A DNA stretch of 64,000 nucleotides from Paracoccus salipaludis (GCF_002287065.1 NZ_NSJZ01000002.1:1-64000), one strand, 5' to 3'; positions 36,702-46,937 are shown, counted from the stretch's first letter. Translations and numbers: made by a program. The notes: generated by a model from the sequence alone, not told the origin.

Positions 36702-37391
36702 ATGACCGTCCAGCAACCTTGCGTTCTCCTGGTCGAGGACGAGGGCGCACAGCGCGAGGTCCTGACCTACAACCTTGAATCCGAGGGCTTCCGCGTCGTC
36801 GCTGCCGAAACCGGCGACGAGGCGATGCTGCTGGTGGCCGAGGAGGCGCCAGACCTGATGGTGCTGGACTGGATGCTGCCGAACGTGTCGGGGATCGAGA
36901 TCTGCCGCCGCGTCAAGGCAGACCCCGACACGCGCCACATCCCCATCATCATGCTGTCGGCCCGCTCGGACGAGGGCGACCGGGTGCGGGGCCTGGAAAC
37001 CGGCGCCGACGACTACGTGGTCAAGCCCTATTCCGTGGTCGAACTGATGGCCCGCGTCCGCACCCAGTTGCGCCGCACCCGTCCCACGACCATGGGCGAG
37101 CGCCTCAGCTTCGAGGACATCCTGCTCGATTCCGGCGAGCACCGCGTCTTCCGCGGGGGGCAGGCGCTTCACCTCGGCCCGACCGAGTTCCGCCTGCTGT
37201 CCACCCTGATGGAACGCCCCGGCCGCGTCTGGACCCGCGAGCAGCTGCTCGACCGCGTCTGGGGCCGCGACATCTACGTGGACAGCCGCACGATCGACGT
37301 CCATGTGGGACGGCTGCGGAAGGCGCTGATGGCGAACGGGGGGAACAACCCGGTGCGGACGGTGCGGGGAACGGGGTATGCGTTGGGGTGA
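36702..37391 (+). CDS. phoB: Phosphate regulon response regulator PhoB
   Basis: 229 residues. The receiver domain has E12/D13, phospho-acceptor Asp56 (LMVLDWMLPN) and the conserved Lys in DDYVVKPYS. The winged-helix DNA-binding domain has LGPTEFRLLSTLMERPGRV and VDVHVGRLRKAL-type sequence (IDVHVGRLRKAL), then RTVRGTGYAL. It ends the pst cluster. No phoR lies next to it in this window, so its kinase must be encoded elsewhere. Confidence 0.94.
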   Translation: MTVQQPCVLLVEDEGAQREVLTYNLESEGFRVVAAETGDEAMLLVAEEAPDLMVLDWMLPNVSGIEICRRVKADPDTRHIPIIMLSARSDEGDRVRGLETGADDYVVKPYSVVELMARVRTQLRRTRPTTMGERLSFEDILLDSGEHRVFRGGQALHLGPTEFRLLSTLMERPGRVWTREQLLDRVWGRDIYVDSRTIDVHVGRLRKALMANGGNNPVRTVRGTGYALG

Positions 37392-37617
37392 GGGGCTGCG
37401 GCTTCAGGACCGGGACGACCTCATGGGTTCGCTGGTCGGGGTCAGTTTTGCGGGGAAAAAGCAGCCGTTCGCTGTGCATGCACAACGCCTGACACAACAG
37501 CGGTATTCACGCAGAATGGGCCGACAGCTTTCCAAGCGGATCGGAGCGACTGGTTACGACGCTCCTCCGCCTGTCGCAGGTTCGCAGCAGGATTTCAGCG
37601 GTTCTGCCTTTGACACA
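37392..37617. other. Intergenic region after phoB
   Basis: 226 bases between the convergent ends of phoB and the HIRAN gene. It contains a 12-bp perfect palindrome TGTGCATGCACA at 37473-37484 of unknown meaning. I see no T-tract terminator and no gene. Confidence 0.45.
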
Positions 37618-37968
37618 TCACGCCAAGTGCAGGAACACCTGCAGCTTGCCCGTATCGGACAATTGGGCCGAGGCCGACGCGCCATGATCCATCAACCGCG
37701 ACAGGACGCCGGCCTGGGCTGGCGGCAGATACCCCACTCTTTGGCCTTCTTCGGTTTCGACCGCGACGGCGGCGGGATCAAAGGCACGGCTGGGATCGCG
37801 CCGGAGGACCAGACGCTGCCCGACCTTGGGACGGTGTTCGAACCGGTCCGCGTTCGCCAGATGCGTCGTCAGCACTTCCAGTCCCGCGGGCATGGCGGGG
37901 CGGGCCAATGCCCCAACCGGAGCAACGGTCGCCAGCGCCAATCCGCCCAACAAGGCACGCCGTTCCAT
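37618..37968 (-). CDS. Exported HIRAN-domain protein
   Basis: 116 residues. The signal peptide MERRALLGGLALATVAPVGALA contains an RR pair, so Tat export is possible. The rest is a HIRAN domain: VGQRLVLRRDPSRAFDPAAV, AVETEEGQRVGYLPPAQAGV and LSRLMDHGA. HIRAN domains are best known from Rad5/HLTF helicases, where they bind 3' DNA ends, but free-standing exported versions exist and have no known function. The start codon overlaps the stop of the manganese catalase gene by one base (TAATG), so the two are translationally coupled. Confidence 0.8.
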   Translation of the reverse strand: MERRALLGGLALATVAPVGALARPAMPAGLEVLTTHLANADRFEHRPKVGQRLVLRRDPSRAFDPAAVAVETEEGQRVGYLPPAQAGVLSRLMDHGASASAQLSDTGKLQVFLHLA

Positions 37969-38804
37969 TACTGCTCTCCAATCTGTTCGGACTGTGCGCC
38001 GCTCTGAGGCCGCGCTGCCCCGAGGTCAGGCTTTTCCCCCAAAGGCTGCATTGGCTGCGCCGTGAACTCGCCTTTGCCATCGATGGACTGGCCATCGGAC
38101 CACCGACCGGCCACCGGCTCGCTGCCATCCGCCTGGAAGCCCAGATAGGCATAGCTGAAGTCGGTCTTTTCCTGGTCCTGCGGGAAGCTGTTGGGAATCG
38201 GGAAGGCGCCGGTCATGCCGCCCAGTTCCTCGAGCGCGGCCAGCCACTGGTTCTGGTGCATGGTGTCGCGCGCGATCAGGTAGGACAGCATGTCCTTCAT
38301 GCCTGCGTCGTCGGTCATGTTGTAAAGCCGCACGGCCAGCGTCCGGCCGGTCGACTCGGCCGCGACATTGGCGGTCATGTCGGCGGCGATGTTGCCGCTG
38401 GCATAGATGTGGGACATGTCGAAAGGCACGCCGTCGCTGTCCACCGGCATCGCCGACAGCCCCGAGGACAAAAGGTTCTTGAGGTTCATGCCCCCCATGA
38501 TCGCGCCCACCGCGCGGTCGCTGGCGGCCATTTCCTCTTTCATCGACAACGGCGCGCCTTCCAGGTTCATGGCGACGGCGGTGGCCAGCATCTCGATATG
38601 GCCCAGTTCCTCGGCCGCCGTGTTCATCAGCAGGTCGCGGAACTTGGGATTGCCGCGGGCCCCGCAGGCCTGGAAGAAATACTGCATGGCCACGCGGATC
38701 TCGCCCTCGACGCCGCCGATGGCCTGTTGCAGGGCGCGTGCGAAGACGGGATTGGGGCTATCGACGCGAACGGGGTATTGCAGCTTGTTGTCGGTGTAGA
38801 ACAT
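37968..38804 (-). CDS. Manganese catalase
   Basis: 278 residues from ATG 38804; longer upstream frames add no family sequence. A non-haem dimanganese catalase that disproportionates hydrogen peroxide. The ferritin-like four-helix bundle supplies the metal ligands at positions matching the Lactobacillus enzyme: E35 (GEIRVAMQY), E66 and H69 (AEELGHIEM), E150 (AAESTGRTLAVRLY) and H183 (RDTMHQNQW). The C-terminal tail is Gln/Pro-rich. The gene is upstream of and coupled to the HIRAN gene. Confidence 0.92.
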   Translation of the reverse strand: MFYTDNKLQYPVRVDSPNPVFARALQQAIGGVEGEIRVAMQYFFQACGARGNPKFRDLLMNTAAEELGHIEMLATAVAMNLEGAPLSMKEEMAASDRAVGAIMGGMNLKNLLSSGLSAMPVDSDGVPFDMSHIYASGNIAADMTANVAAESTGRTLAVRLYNMTDDAGMKDMLSYLIARDTMHQNQWLAALEELGGMTGAFPIPNSFPQDQEKTDFSYAYLGFQADGSEPVAGRWSDGQSIDGKGEFTAQPMQPLGEKPDLGAARPQSGAQSEQIGEQ

Positions 38805-39388
38805 CGCGAACTCCAAGGTTGCATAGGTTCTGAAGGGCCTGCGTCTTCCGGTGCAGCGGCCGCCGAGGCGCCGGAGGAACTGCACTTCAGGCCGATTTGT
38901 TCCTGAGGCAGCAGGCTTCGCTAACAAACATCATGAAGCTCCCGCAGACGCGGCAAGCATGTCTTCGATGAATCACCGAGCTTGTGCCAAATGGCGCCGC
39001 TACTTGTCGTATTCCTTCCCAGTGACCGCTCCGCTGCGGACAGCCTCGAGATCGATGAGAATCTCGCTGGATCCTGTGTGGAGGGCAGCATCTGAGAACA
39101 CCGCAGCACGGATGAACGTCAGCTTTGGGCTCAAACCGACCGGTGGCCTGCTCCCTATGCTGGCACTGGTTTCATGATACGGCACCGCGACTGGCGCGGT
39201 GCACGCCAAAGCAGCGCCTCATTGCGAAGCCTGTCTGTCCTGGCATCGTCCTGGCCCTGCGCCAATCCGACTGCGATCGTGTCCGCCTCGTTCGCCCGCG
39301 CGTTAGCTCGGCGACCTCCCTTCGGACGGTCACAAATATCCTGGGGTCCGGGGCAGAGCCCAAGTCCGGCGGCGACGCAAGCGGTGAC
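38805..39388. other. Lower-GC stretch without a convincing gene
   Basis: About 580 bases between the manganese catalase start and the lpd end. By eye it is less GC-rich and lacks the strong third-position bias of its neighbours. Short frames exist (for example 39000-39209 on the minus strand, with LSPKLTFIRAAVFSD and EILIDLEAVRSGAVTGKEYD), but none has a ribosome binding site or a recognisable family. It may be decayed coding sequence. Repeat copy C lies at its right end. Confidence 0.45.
39330..39372 (-). repeat. Dispersed hairpin repeat, copy C
   Basis: Matches copy B from AAATATCC through GGGGTCCGGGGCAG to AGTCCGG, with changes in the right hairpin arm, and lacks the TTCTTCTTCG end. It ends about 17 bases beyond the stop of lpd. 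Confidence 0.65.
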
Positions 39389-40780
39389 TTAGAAGTGGAT
39401 CACCCGCCCATAGGCGTCCAGCACCGCTTCATGCATCATCTCGCTCAGCGTGGGATGCGGGAAGACGGTGTGCATGAAGTCTTCCTCGGTCAGTTCCGCC
39501 GTCTTGCCGACCGTGTAGCCCTGGATCAGTTCGGTCACCTCGGCGCCGACCATGTGGGCGCCCAGAAGCTCGCCGGTCTTGGCGTCGAAGACGGTCTTGA
39601 CCATCCCATCCGGCTCGCCCAGCGCGATGGCCTTGCCGTTGCCCATGAAGGGGAAGCGGCCGACGCGGACCTCGTGGCCCAGTTCCTTCGCCTTGGCTTC
39701 CGTCAGCCCGACCGAGGCGACCTGCGGCTGGCAATAGGTGCAGCCGGGGATGTTCGAGGGCTTGACCGGATGGACGTGCTGGCCCGCGATCAGCTCGGCC
39801 ACCATCACGCCTTCGTGGCTGGCCTTGTGCGCCAGCCAGGGTGCGCCCGCGACGTCGCCGATGGCGTAAAGCCCCTCGACCCCCGTGCGGCAGTATTCGT
39901 CGGTCAGGACATGGGTGCGGTCGATCTTCACCCCCAGTTCCTCGAGCCCCAGCCCCTCGACATTGCCGACGATGCCCACGGCCGAGATCACCGTGTCGAA
40001 GTCCTGCGTCTCGGTCTTGCCGTTCGTCTCGATATGGGCGGTCACGGTCGCGCCCTTGCGGTCGAGCTTCTTGACCGTGGATTTCTCCATGATCTTCATG
40101 CCCTGCTTGACGAACTGCTTCTTGGCGAAGGCGCTGATCTCGGCGTCCTCGACGGGCAGCACGCGGTCCATGACCTCGACCACCGTGGTGTCGGCGCCCA
40201 GGGTGTTGAAGAAGGACGCGAACTCGATCCCGATGGCGCCCGAGCCGATGACCAGCAGCTTCTTGGGCATGCGCTTGGGCACCAGCGCGTGCTTGTAGGT
40301 CCAGACGAGTTCGCCGTCGGCCTCAAGTCCCGGCAGCTCGCGCGCCCGCGCGCCGGTGGCGAGCACGATGGATTTCGCCGTCAGCTCCTCGGTGCCCTTG
40401 TCGGTCTTGACGGACAGCTTGCCGGGCGCGGTCAGCTTCGCCTCGCCCATGATCACGGAAACCTTGTTCTTCTTCAGCAGGTGCCCGACGCCGCCCGCCA
40501 ACTGCTTGGCGACGCCGCGGGACCGCTGCACCACGGCGTCGAGGTCATAGCCGAAGCCCTCGGCCTTCAGCCCGAAGTCCTTGGCCCGTTCGAACAGGTG
40601 GAAAACCTCGGCCGAGCGCAGCATGGCCTTGGTCGGGATGCAGCCCCAGTTGAGGCAGATGCCGCCCAGGTGCTCGCGTTCCACGCAGGCGACCTTGAGC
40701 CCCAGCTGCGCCGCGCGGATCGCGCAGACATAGCCGCCGGGGCCGGCCCCGATCACCACCACGTCGAAACTCTGTGCCAT
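39389..40780 (-). CDS. lpdA: Dihydrolipoyl dehydrogenase (E3)
   Basis: 463 residues from ATG 40780. Flavoprotein disulfide reductase that reoxidises dihydrolipoamide of 2-oxo acid dehydrogenase complexes. The FAD motif VVVIGAGPGGYVCAIRAAQL, the redox-active pair in GGICLNWGCIPTKAML, the NAD motif VIGSGAIGIEFASFF and the C-terminal active-site base in HTVFPHPTLSEMMHEAV are all intact. The gene stands alone here, so which complex it serves is not shown. Confidence 0.94.
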   Translation of the reverse strand: MAQSFDVVVIGAGPGGYVCAIRAAQLGLKVACVEREHLGGICLNWGCIPTKAMLRSAEVFHLFERAKDFGLKAEGFGYDLDAVVQRSRGVAKQLAGGVGHLLKKNKVSVIMGEAKLTAPGKLSVKTDKGTEELTAKSIVLATGARARELPGLEADGELVWTYKHALVPKRMPKKLLVIGSGAIGIEFASFFNTLGADTTVVEVMDRVLPVEDAEISAFAKKQFVKQGMKIMEKSTVKKLDRKGATVTAHIETNGKTETQDFDTVISAVGIVGNVEGLGLEELGVKIDRTHVLTDEYCRTGVEGLYAIGDVAGAPWLAHKASHEGVMVAELIAGQHVHPVKPSNIPGCTYCQPQVASVGLTEAKAKELGHEVRVGRFPFMGNGKAIALGEPDGMVKTVFDAKTGELLGAHMVGAEVTELIQGYTVGKTAELTEEDFMHTVFPHPTLSEMMHEAVLDAYGRVIHF

Positions 40781-40821
40781 CGGAACCTCTTGCATTCGGA
40801 CGTTCCGTCACATTTGCAGGC

Positions 40822-41409
40822 TCAGGGCAGATCGGCAAGCGACAGCTTGCCCGAAACGAGCGCGCCATAGCCGCCCGCCTCCATCACCATCCGCTCGGCT
40901 TCGGTGGGGGTGCGGCCCAGGGCCTCGTTGCGCCAGGGAAAGCGGCCGAACTTCGCGATGGTGTCGCGGTGGATCCGCGCGTGCAGAAGGCTCTCGCCCG
41001 GCATCCGCTCGGCGAACAGCGCGACGCTCCGGTCCTGGTCGGGCAGCTCCTCGCTGTGTTCGAAGGGCAGGTAGAAGAACTGCCGCCCGGGTTCGGGGGT
41101 GGCAAGGTCGTGGCCCGCGTCCAGCGCGGCGCGGGCGATGCGAAGCGCCAGGGGGTCGGTCGAAAAGGCGCGCGCGTCGTTTCGGAACATGTTGCGCGGG
41201 AACTGGTCGGTCAGGATCAGGGCCGCGAGCGATCCTTCCGCCGTGCCCGCCCATGCCTCGGCCAGCCGGGGCGCGTCGATCCAGGCGGCGGTGAAGCGGT
41301 CGCGGATGTCCCGGTCCAGATCGCCGCTCTGGCTGTACCAGCCCTTGGGGCCGACCTCGTCGATCCAGAAGCGGATGATCTCGGCAGGGGTGGGATCGGT
41401 CATGGTCAT
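40822..41409 (-). CDS. DUF924 family protein
   Basis: 195 residues. ATG 41409 has AGGAG at 9-base spacing; ATG 41403 is a second option. The family pattern is clear: IIRFWIDEVGPKGWYSQSGD, LDRDIRDRFTAAW, ALILTDQFPRNMFR, FYLPFEHSE and HRDTIAKFGRFPWRNEALGR. DUF924 proteins are alpha-helical with a TPR-like fold; their function is unknown. The start overlaps the stop of the MFS gene (ATGA). Confidence 0.88.
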   Translation of the reverse strand: MTMTDPTPAEIIRFWIDEVGPKGWYSQSGDLDRDIRDRFTAAWIDAPRLAEAWAGTAEGSLAALILTDQFPRNMFRNDARAFSTDPLALRIARAALDAGHDLATPEPGRQFFYLPFEHSEELPDQDRSVALFAERMPGESLLHARIHRDTIAKFGRFPWRNEALGRTPTEAERMVMEAGGYGALVSGKLSLADLP

Positions 41410-42659
41410 AAGGTGCGCTCCTGCGGGGAAGGGTGGCCGTCGCCGGCTTCGGCCAGGGCGGTCTCGACCGCGACGGGCGTCGCCGAGGGCGACAGGACGG
41501 CATAGCTCTGGTCCATGGGGGGCGTGGCGCGCCGGGTCATGCGCCAGCCGCCGTAAAGGCCGAGGGCCGCCAGCAGCACGGCCATGTAGATCCAGAAGCC
41601 CTCGGGGCCGATCACGGCCATCAGCCAGCCGGTCAGGATCGGCCCGAACACCGACCCCGCCCCGTTGATCAGCAGCAGCCCCGCCGAAGCGGCTGCCATG
41701 TCCGAGGTGTCCAGGAAGTCGTTGGTATAGGCGATCAGCAACGCATAAACGGGGTTCGCCACGCCACCGACCAGGGCCGCGGCCAGCAGATAGCCCCAGA
41801 TCCCGGCCGGAATGGCCGCGGCCACCACCGTCACCAGCGCGCCGAAGACCGCCAGCGCCGTGATCAGCAGGCGCCGGTCCAGCCGGTCCGACAGCCAGCC
41901 CACGGGATACTGCGCCATGAGCCCGCCGATCCACAGCGCGGCGACAAAGGCCGAGATCTCGCGCACGCTCATCCCGATCGAGGCCGCCCAGACCGAGCCC
42001 ATCCCCATCACCGCCGAAAAGACGCCCCCGATCAGGAAGATGCCGATGCAGCCCAGCGGCGAGGTCCGGTAAAGCCGCGCCATGCTCATGGGCGCGATGG
42101 TCTCGAAGCGGGGCGCGGGAACCTGGGCCAGCAGGATCGGCGTGAAGGCCACCGACACCAGGACCGAGGGGATGACGAAAAGCATCCAGCCGCCGGGATC
42201 GCCCACGTTCATCAGGACCTGCCCCGTGACGAGGCCCAGCATCTGCACGATGAAATAGGCCGACATGGCGCGGCCGCGCGTCTCGTTGCCGGCGCTGGCG
42301 TTCACCCAGCTTTCGGCGGTGATATAGACGCCGCAGAAGCTGAAACCGATCAACAGGCGCATCAGCGTCCAGGCGATCCAGTTGGGCGCGGCGGCGTAGA
42401 CGATCAGCACCGCCGAGATCAGCGAGCCCAGCGCGGCAAAGACGCGCACATGTCCCACGCGCTGGATCATCCCCGGCACGATCAGGCTGCCCAGCACGAA
42501 GCCGCCGAAATAGGCGGCCATGACCACGGACATCTGGGTGGTCGAGATGCCCTCGATTTCCCCGCGGATGCCCAGCAGCGTGCCTTGCATCCCGTTGCCG
42601 ACCATCAGCAGAAGGACGCCCAGCAGCAGCGGCCAGGTGGTGCGCAGGACGGCGATCAT
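41406..42659 (-). CDS. MFS transporter (YcaD-like)
   Basis: 417 residues with about twelve membrane segments. It begins [20 protein letters not shown] and has the MFS features [20 protein letters not shown] in the 2-3 loop and [13 protein letters not shown] in the 8-9 loop. The phrase [16 protein letters not shown] is typical of the YcaD/COG0477 subgroup found next to queA or DUF924 genes in Rhodobacteraceae. The substrate is unknown. It overlaps queA upstream and the DUF924 gene downstream by ATGA on both sides. Confidence 0.86.
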   Translation of the reverse strand: MIAVLRTTWPLLLGVLLLMVGNGMQGTLLGIRGEIEGISTTQMSVVMAAYFGGFVLGSLIVPGMIQRVGHVRVFAALGSLISAVLIVYAAAPNWIAWTLMRLLIGFSFCGVYITAESWVNASAGNETRGRAMSAYFIVQMLGLVTGQVLMNVGDPGGWMLFVIPSVLVSVAFTPILLAQVPAPRFETIAPMSMARLYRTSPLGCIGIFLIGGVFSAVMGMGSVWAASIGMSVREISAFVAALWIGGLMAQYPVGWLSDRLDRRLLITALAVFGALVTVVAAAIPAGIWGYLLAAALVGGVANPVYALLIAYTNDFLDTSDMAAASAGLLLINGAGSVFGPILTGWLMAVIGPEGFWIYMAVLLAALGLYGGWRMTRRATPPMDQSYAVLSPSATPVAVETALAEAGDGHPSPQERTL

Positions 42660-43714
42660 GATTCCCGGGGCAGCAGCAGCGACGCGTCGCCGTAGCTGAA
42701 GAACCTGTAGTTCTCGTGAACGGCATGGGCATAGATCGCGCGGATGCGTTCGGTTCCCATCAGCGCCGAGACAAGCATCATCAGCGTGGATTTGGGCAGG
42801 TGGAAGTTCGTCATCAGACCGTCCGTGACGCGGAAGCGATAGCCGGGTCGGATGAAGATGTCCGTCTGCGCATCGAAGGGATGGACGAGGCCGTCCTCGG
42901 ACGCCGCCGATTCGATCAGGCGCAGGGCGGTGGTGCCGACCGGGATCACGCGGCGGCCTTCGGCGCGGGCCGCGTTGATCGCGGCGGCGGCTTCCGCCGT
43001 GACGATGCCGCGCTCGGCGTGCATCCGGTGCCGGCTCACGTCGTCGGTCTTGACCGGCAGGAAGGTGCCCGCGCCCACGTGCAGCGTGACATGGACGCGG
43101 CGCACCCCCATCGCGTCCAAGGCGTCCAGCAGGGGTTCGTCGAAATGCAGGCTCGCCGTAGGTGCGGCGACGGCGCCGGGGCGTTCGGCCCAGACGGTCT
43201 GGTAGTCGGTGCGGTCCTGTTCGTCCGGTGCGCGCAGCGCGGCGATATAGGGGGGCAGGGGCATCGCGCCCACCTGCGCCAGCGCCGCGTCGAAGGCCTC
43301 GCCCTCGGCGTCGAAGGAAAGGGTCAGGCCCGCCTCGGTGATCGCCTCGACACGGGCCGACAGCGCCTCGCCGAAGCGGATGACCTCGCCCTGCCGCAGC
43401 TTGCGCAGGGGCTTGGCCAGCGCCTGCCAATGCCCGCCGGGGGCCGGTTCCAGCAGCGTGACCTCGATCCGGGCGGTGGCCGGGCCTTGCGCGGAATCGC
43501 GGGTGCGGGTGCCGGTCAGGCGCGCGGGGATCACGCGGGTGTCGTTCAGGACCAGCAGGTCGCCGGAACGCAGGAACGAGGGCAGGTCGCTGACCCGCGC
43601 ATCGGTGATGGCGTCACCGCGCGCGACCAGCAGCCGCGCGGAACTGCGCGGCCGGGCGGGACGGGTGGCGATCAGCCGCTCGGGCAGCTCGAAGTCGAAG
43701 TCGGAAAGACGCAT
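42656..43714 (-). CDS. queA: S-adenosylmethionine:tRNA ribosyltransferase-isomerase QueA
   Basis: 352 residues. Transfers and isomerises the ribosyl group of SAM onto preQ1-modified tRNA, giving epoxyqueuosine. Family motifs: [86 protein letters not shown] and [20 protein letters not shown]. It heads a tight queA-MFS-DUF924 run joined by 4-base overlaps, and diverges from hisC. Confidence 0.94.
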   Translation of the reverse strand: MRLSDFDFELPERLIATRPARPRSSARLLVARGDAITDARVSDLPSFLRSGDLLVLNDTRVIPARLTGTRTRDSAQGPATARIEVTLLEPAPGGHWQALAKPLRKLRQGEVIRFGEALSARVEAITEAGLTLSFDAEGEAFDAALAQVGAMPLPPYIAALRAPDEQDRTDYQTVWAERPGAVAAPTASLHFDEPLLDALDAMGVRRVHVTLHVGAGTFLPVKTDDVSRHRMHAERGIVTAEAAAAINAARAEGRRVIPVGTTALRLIESAASEDGLVHPFDAQTDIFIRPGYRFRVTDGLMTNFHLPKSTLMMLVSALMGTERIRAIYAHAVHENYRFFSYGDASLLLPRES

Positions 43715-43842
43715 GCGGCCTTGTCGGCCCGGGCGCGGGCGGGGTCAACAGGCCCCGCGCCCTCCTCAGCCACCTGTGAGGCCCCTTCCCATCGCGCCCC
43801 CGCTTGCCTAAGACGCCCCCATCCGCAGCCGAGAGCCCTTCC

Positions 43843-44940
43843 ATGACCCAGACGCCGTCCCTTCAGGTCACGCCCCAGCCCGGCATCATGGACATCGCGC
43901 TGTACGAGGCCGGCAGCGCCACCCTGTCGGGCCGCAGCGACGTGCTGAAGCTCAGTTCCAACGAGAACCCCTTCGGGCCGCCGGCGGCTGCGCGCGAGGC
44001 GGTGGCCCATGCGGCGCAGGCGATGCACCGCTATCCCTCGACCGACCACGCCCGGCTGCGGGCGGCGATCGGCGAGGTTCACGGGCTCGACCCCGACCGC
44101 ATCATCTGCGGCGTGGGCTCGGACGAGATCATCCATTTCCTCTGCCAGTCCTATGCTGGCCCGGGGACCGAGGTGCTGTTCACGGAACACGGCTTTCTGA
44201 TGTACCGCATCAGCGCGATGGCGGCAGGCGCCACCCCGGTCGAGGCGCCGGAACGCGAGCGGACCACCGACATCGACGCGCTGATCGCGGCGGCCACGCC
44301 CGAAACGCGGCTGATCTTCGTCGCCAACCCCAACAACCCGACCGGCACGATGATCGAGACGGCCGAGCTTGAGCGGCTGGCCCTTGCCGTGCCGCAGGCG
44401 ATCCTGGTGATCGACGCGGCCTATGCGGAATACGTCAGCCCCGATTTCGACGGCGGGGCGGAACTGGCGACGCGGCTGCCCAACGTCGTGATGACGCGGA
44501 CCTTCTCGAAGATCTACGGCCTCGGGGGGCTGCGGGTCGGCTGGGGCTATGGCGCGCGCGAGGTCATCGACGTGCTGAACCGCATCCGCGGGCCTTTCAA
44601 CCTGTCCAACGTCGCGCTGGAGGGGGCCGAGGCCGCCGTCCGCGACCGCAGCCACGTGGATCATGCGCGGGCCGAGAACGCCCGGATGCGTGACTGGCTT
44701 GCGGCCGCGCTGGCCCGCCACGGGGTGCCTTCCGATCCGTCGCACGCGAACTTCATCCTTGCGCGCTTCGCGGACGAGGCCACCGCCGCCGCCTGCGACG
44801 CCGCCCTGCGCGAGGACGGGATCATCGTCCGGCGCGTCGGCGGCTATGGCCTGCCGCAGTGCCTGCGGATCACAATCGGGGACGAGGCCGCCTGCCGCCG
44901 CGTGGCGCAGGTCGTCGGCCAGTTCATGGCCACCCGATGA
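43843..44940 (+). CDS. hisC: Histidinol-phosphate aminotransferase HisC
   Basis: 365 residues from ATG 43843. PLP-dependent aminotransferase of fold type [12 protein letters not shown] at the N-terminus, [12 protein letters not shown], the PLP lysine in [18 protein letters not shown], and [18 protein letters not shown] near the end. In many alphaproteobacteria the hisC beside tyrC also transaminates aromatic precursors, so a dual role in histidine and Phe/Tyr synthesis is plausible. Its stop overlaps the start of tyrC (ATGA). Confidence 0.92.
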   Translation: MTQTPSLQVTPQPGIMDIALYEAGSATLSGRSDVLKLSSNENPFGPPAAAREAVAHAAQAMHRYPSTDHARLRAAIGEVHGLDPDRIICGVGSDEIIHFLCQSYAGPGTEVLFTEHGFLMYRISAMAAGATPVEAPERERTTDIDALIAAATPETRLIFVANPNNPTGTMIETAELERLALAVPQAILVIDAAYAEYVSPDFDGGAELATRLPNVVMTRTFSKIYGLGGLRVGWGYGAREVIDVLNRIRGPFNLSNVALEGAEAAVRDRSHVDHARAENARMRDWLAAALARHGVPSDPSHANFILARFADEATAAACDAALREDGIIVRRVGGYGLPQCLRITIGDEAACRRVAQVVGQFMATR

Positions 44941-45869
44941 GCGAGGGGCCGATCTTCCAGCGCGTCGCCCTGATCGGCCTCGGCCTGATCGCGGGCTCCA
45001 TGTCGCTTGCCATGCGCGAGGGGGGGCTTGCCGCCCGCGTCGTGGGCTATGCCCGTTCGGCCGAAACGCGCGACACGGCGCGAGAGATCGGGCTGGTGGA
45101 CGAGGTGGTGGACAGCGCCGCCGAGGCCGTCGCGGGCGCGGACCTCGTGGTCCTGGCGGTCCCCGTGGGCGCGATGGGCGCGGTCGCGGCCGAGATCGCC
45201 CCGCATCTCGCGCCGGGCGCCATCCTGACCGACGTGGGCTCGGTCAAGCAGTCGGTGATCGACGCGGTCGGCCCCCATGTGCCCGAGGGCGTGCATTTCA
45301 TCCCCGGCCATCCGCTGGCCGGGACGGAACATTCCGGCCCCCGGTCGGGCTTTGCCACGCTGTTCCGCAACCGCTGGTGGCTGCTGACGCCCCTGCCGGA
45401 CAGCGACCCTGAGGCGGTGGAGAAGCTTTCCGCGCTGGTGCGCGCCATGGGCGCCAACGTGGACAGGATGGAGGCGCCGCACCACGACCTCGTGCTGGCC
45501 GTCACCAGCCATGTGCCGCACCTGATCGCCTACACCATGGTCGGCGTCGCGGATCACCTGCGTCGCGTCACGGAATCCGAGGTCGTCCGCTATTCCGCCG
45601 CGGGTTTCCGCGACTTCACCCGGATCGCGGCCTCCGACCCGACCATGTGGCGCGACGTGTTCCTGCACAACAAGGACGCCACGCTCGACATCCTCGGCCG
45701 CTTCGCCGAGGAGCTGTTCGTCCTGCAGCGCGCCATCCGCATGGGCGACGGCGAGCATCTGCACAAGTATTTCACCGGCACCCGCGCCATCCGCCGCGGC
45801 ATCATCGAGGCCGGCCAGGACACCGCCGCGCCCGACTTCGGCCGGGCGGCGGCCAAGGCCGTCCGCTAG
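44937..45869 (+). CDS. tyrC: Prephenate/arogenate dehydrogenase
   Basis: 310 residues. The NAD-binding start [20 protein letters not shown], the catalytic region [20 protein letters not shown] and the helical domain [33 protein letters not shown] identify the TyrA/TyrC family of tyrosine synthesis. It is translationally coupled to hisC. Its TAG stop sits in a CTAG shared with the convergent DUF2125 gene. Confidence 0.92.
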   Translation: MSEGPIFQRVALIGLGLIAGSMSLAMREGGLAARVVGYARSAETRDTAREIGLVDEVVDSAAEAVAGADLVVLAVPVGAMGAVAAEIAPHLAPGAILTDVGSVKQSVIDAVGPHVPEGVHFIPGHPLAGTEHSGPRSGFATLFRNRWWLLTPLPDSDPEAVEKLSALVRAMGANVDRMEAPHHDLVLAVTSHVPHLIAYTMVGVADHLRRVTESEVVRYSAAGFRDFTRIAASDPTMWRDVFLHNKDATLDILGRFAEELFVLQRAIRMGDGEHLHKYFTGTRAIRRGIIEAGQDTAAPDFGRAAAKAVR

Positions 45870-46876
45870 GCGGGGAACGGCGGCGCCTCGCCCAGGGACA
45901 GGGGGCCGAGAAAGGTCTTGCCGTCCCGGAAGATCAGCGGCACCCGCAGCTCGCCCTCTGCGGGCTCGGCCGGTGCGGGAACGCCCGCGGGCAGGTCCAC
46001 GGGGGTTTCCGCGGCCTGCTGCAGCACGGTGTCGGCCAGCGCCACGGTGACGGCGGGAATGGCGTCCAGGTCGGCGGCCAGTTGCAGCCAGGCGCGCGCA
46101 TCGGTGGTGTAAACGAAGGCCGCGCCCTCGGTCCGCCCGTCCGCGCCCGGCCGGACCGTGCCCGCCAGCCGCAGGGACTGGTCGCCCAGCGTCAGCGTCA
46201 CGCCCTCGGACGAGATGCCGACCAGCCGCGGCTGCGGGGCATCCGCCGCCTGGCGGAAGGGCGCGGTCAGGAAGACCCGCGCGGCGCCCTCGACGGAAAT
46301 GGCCCGGTCGCCAAGCGCGGGCGGGCGGGGCAGCAGCCCCAGGCCCGTCAGGTCGCGCAGGCTGCCGCCCAGGTCATAGGCCGCACGGGCGTCGCGGGGG
46401 GCAGCGGCCCCCATCGCCACCAGCTGCGCCTGCGCGTCCAGCGCCCCCAGCAGCGGATGGCCCTCGATCGCCACGGGGCCGCTGGCGGCCGCCACCCGGC
46501 TGATCGCCATGTCGCTGCCGGGAGAAACGCGCAGCGTCAGCACCGCGTCGGCCGCCGTCACCGCCAGCGGGCGGCCCATCACCGGAAGGGTCATGACGGG
46601 GGGCAGCGCCGCGTGGAACTGGGTGGGCGACGTGGGCGCGGCCCACAGTTCGACTTCGGGCAGCAGGGCATCGCCTCCGGGCGTGGCGATCTCGACCTCG
46701 GTAAGGCCCAGGCCGATCCGGTCGATCTCGCGCAGGGGGGTGACCTGGGAGGCTTCGACGCGCGGGTCCTCGGCGATCATGGCCTGGGCCTTGCGCGCAA
46801 GCCAGGTTTCGCCCCCCAGCCAGGCCGCCGCCACGGCGCCCCCGATCAGCAGCAAAAGGATCGCCAGCGTCTTCAC
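45866..46876 (-). CDS. DUF2125 protein, N-terminally anchored
   Basis: 336 residues. An N-terminal membrane anchor or signal (MKTLAILLLLIGGAVAAAWL) precedes a long beta-rich domain (GLTEVEIATPGGDALLPEVE, SLRLAGTVRPGADGRTEGA) and a C-terminal ending VPLIFRDGKTFLGPLSLGEA. These are hallmarks of DUF2125, an alphaproteobacterial periplasmic family of unknown function. It is divergent from the ChaC-like gene and shares its stop palindrome with tyrC. Confidence 0.82.
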   Translation of the reverse strand: MKTLAILLLLIGGAVAAAWLGGETWLARKAQAMIAEDPRVEASQVTPLREIDRIGLGLTEVEIATPGGDALLPEVELWAAPTSPTQFHAALPPVMTLPVMGRPLAVTAADAVLTLRVSPGSDMAISRVAAASGPVAIEGHPLLGALDAQAQLVAMGAAAPRDARAAYDLGGSLRDLTGLGLLPRPPALGDRAISVEGAARVFLTAPFRQAADAPQPRLVGISSEGVTLTLGDQSLRLAGTVRPGADGRTEGAAFVYTTDARAWLQLAADLDAIPAVTVALADTVLQQAAETPVDLPAGVPAPAEPAEGELRVPLIFRDGKTFLGPLSLGEAPPFPA

Positions 46877-46937
46877 GGTGCCTCTCTTGAAATCATGCAG
46901 GACCGGCCTAACCTGCGCCGGACGGAAAGGGCAAGCG

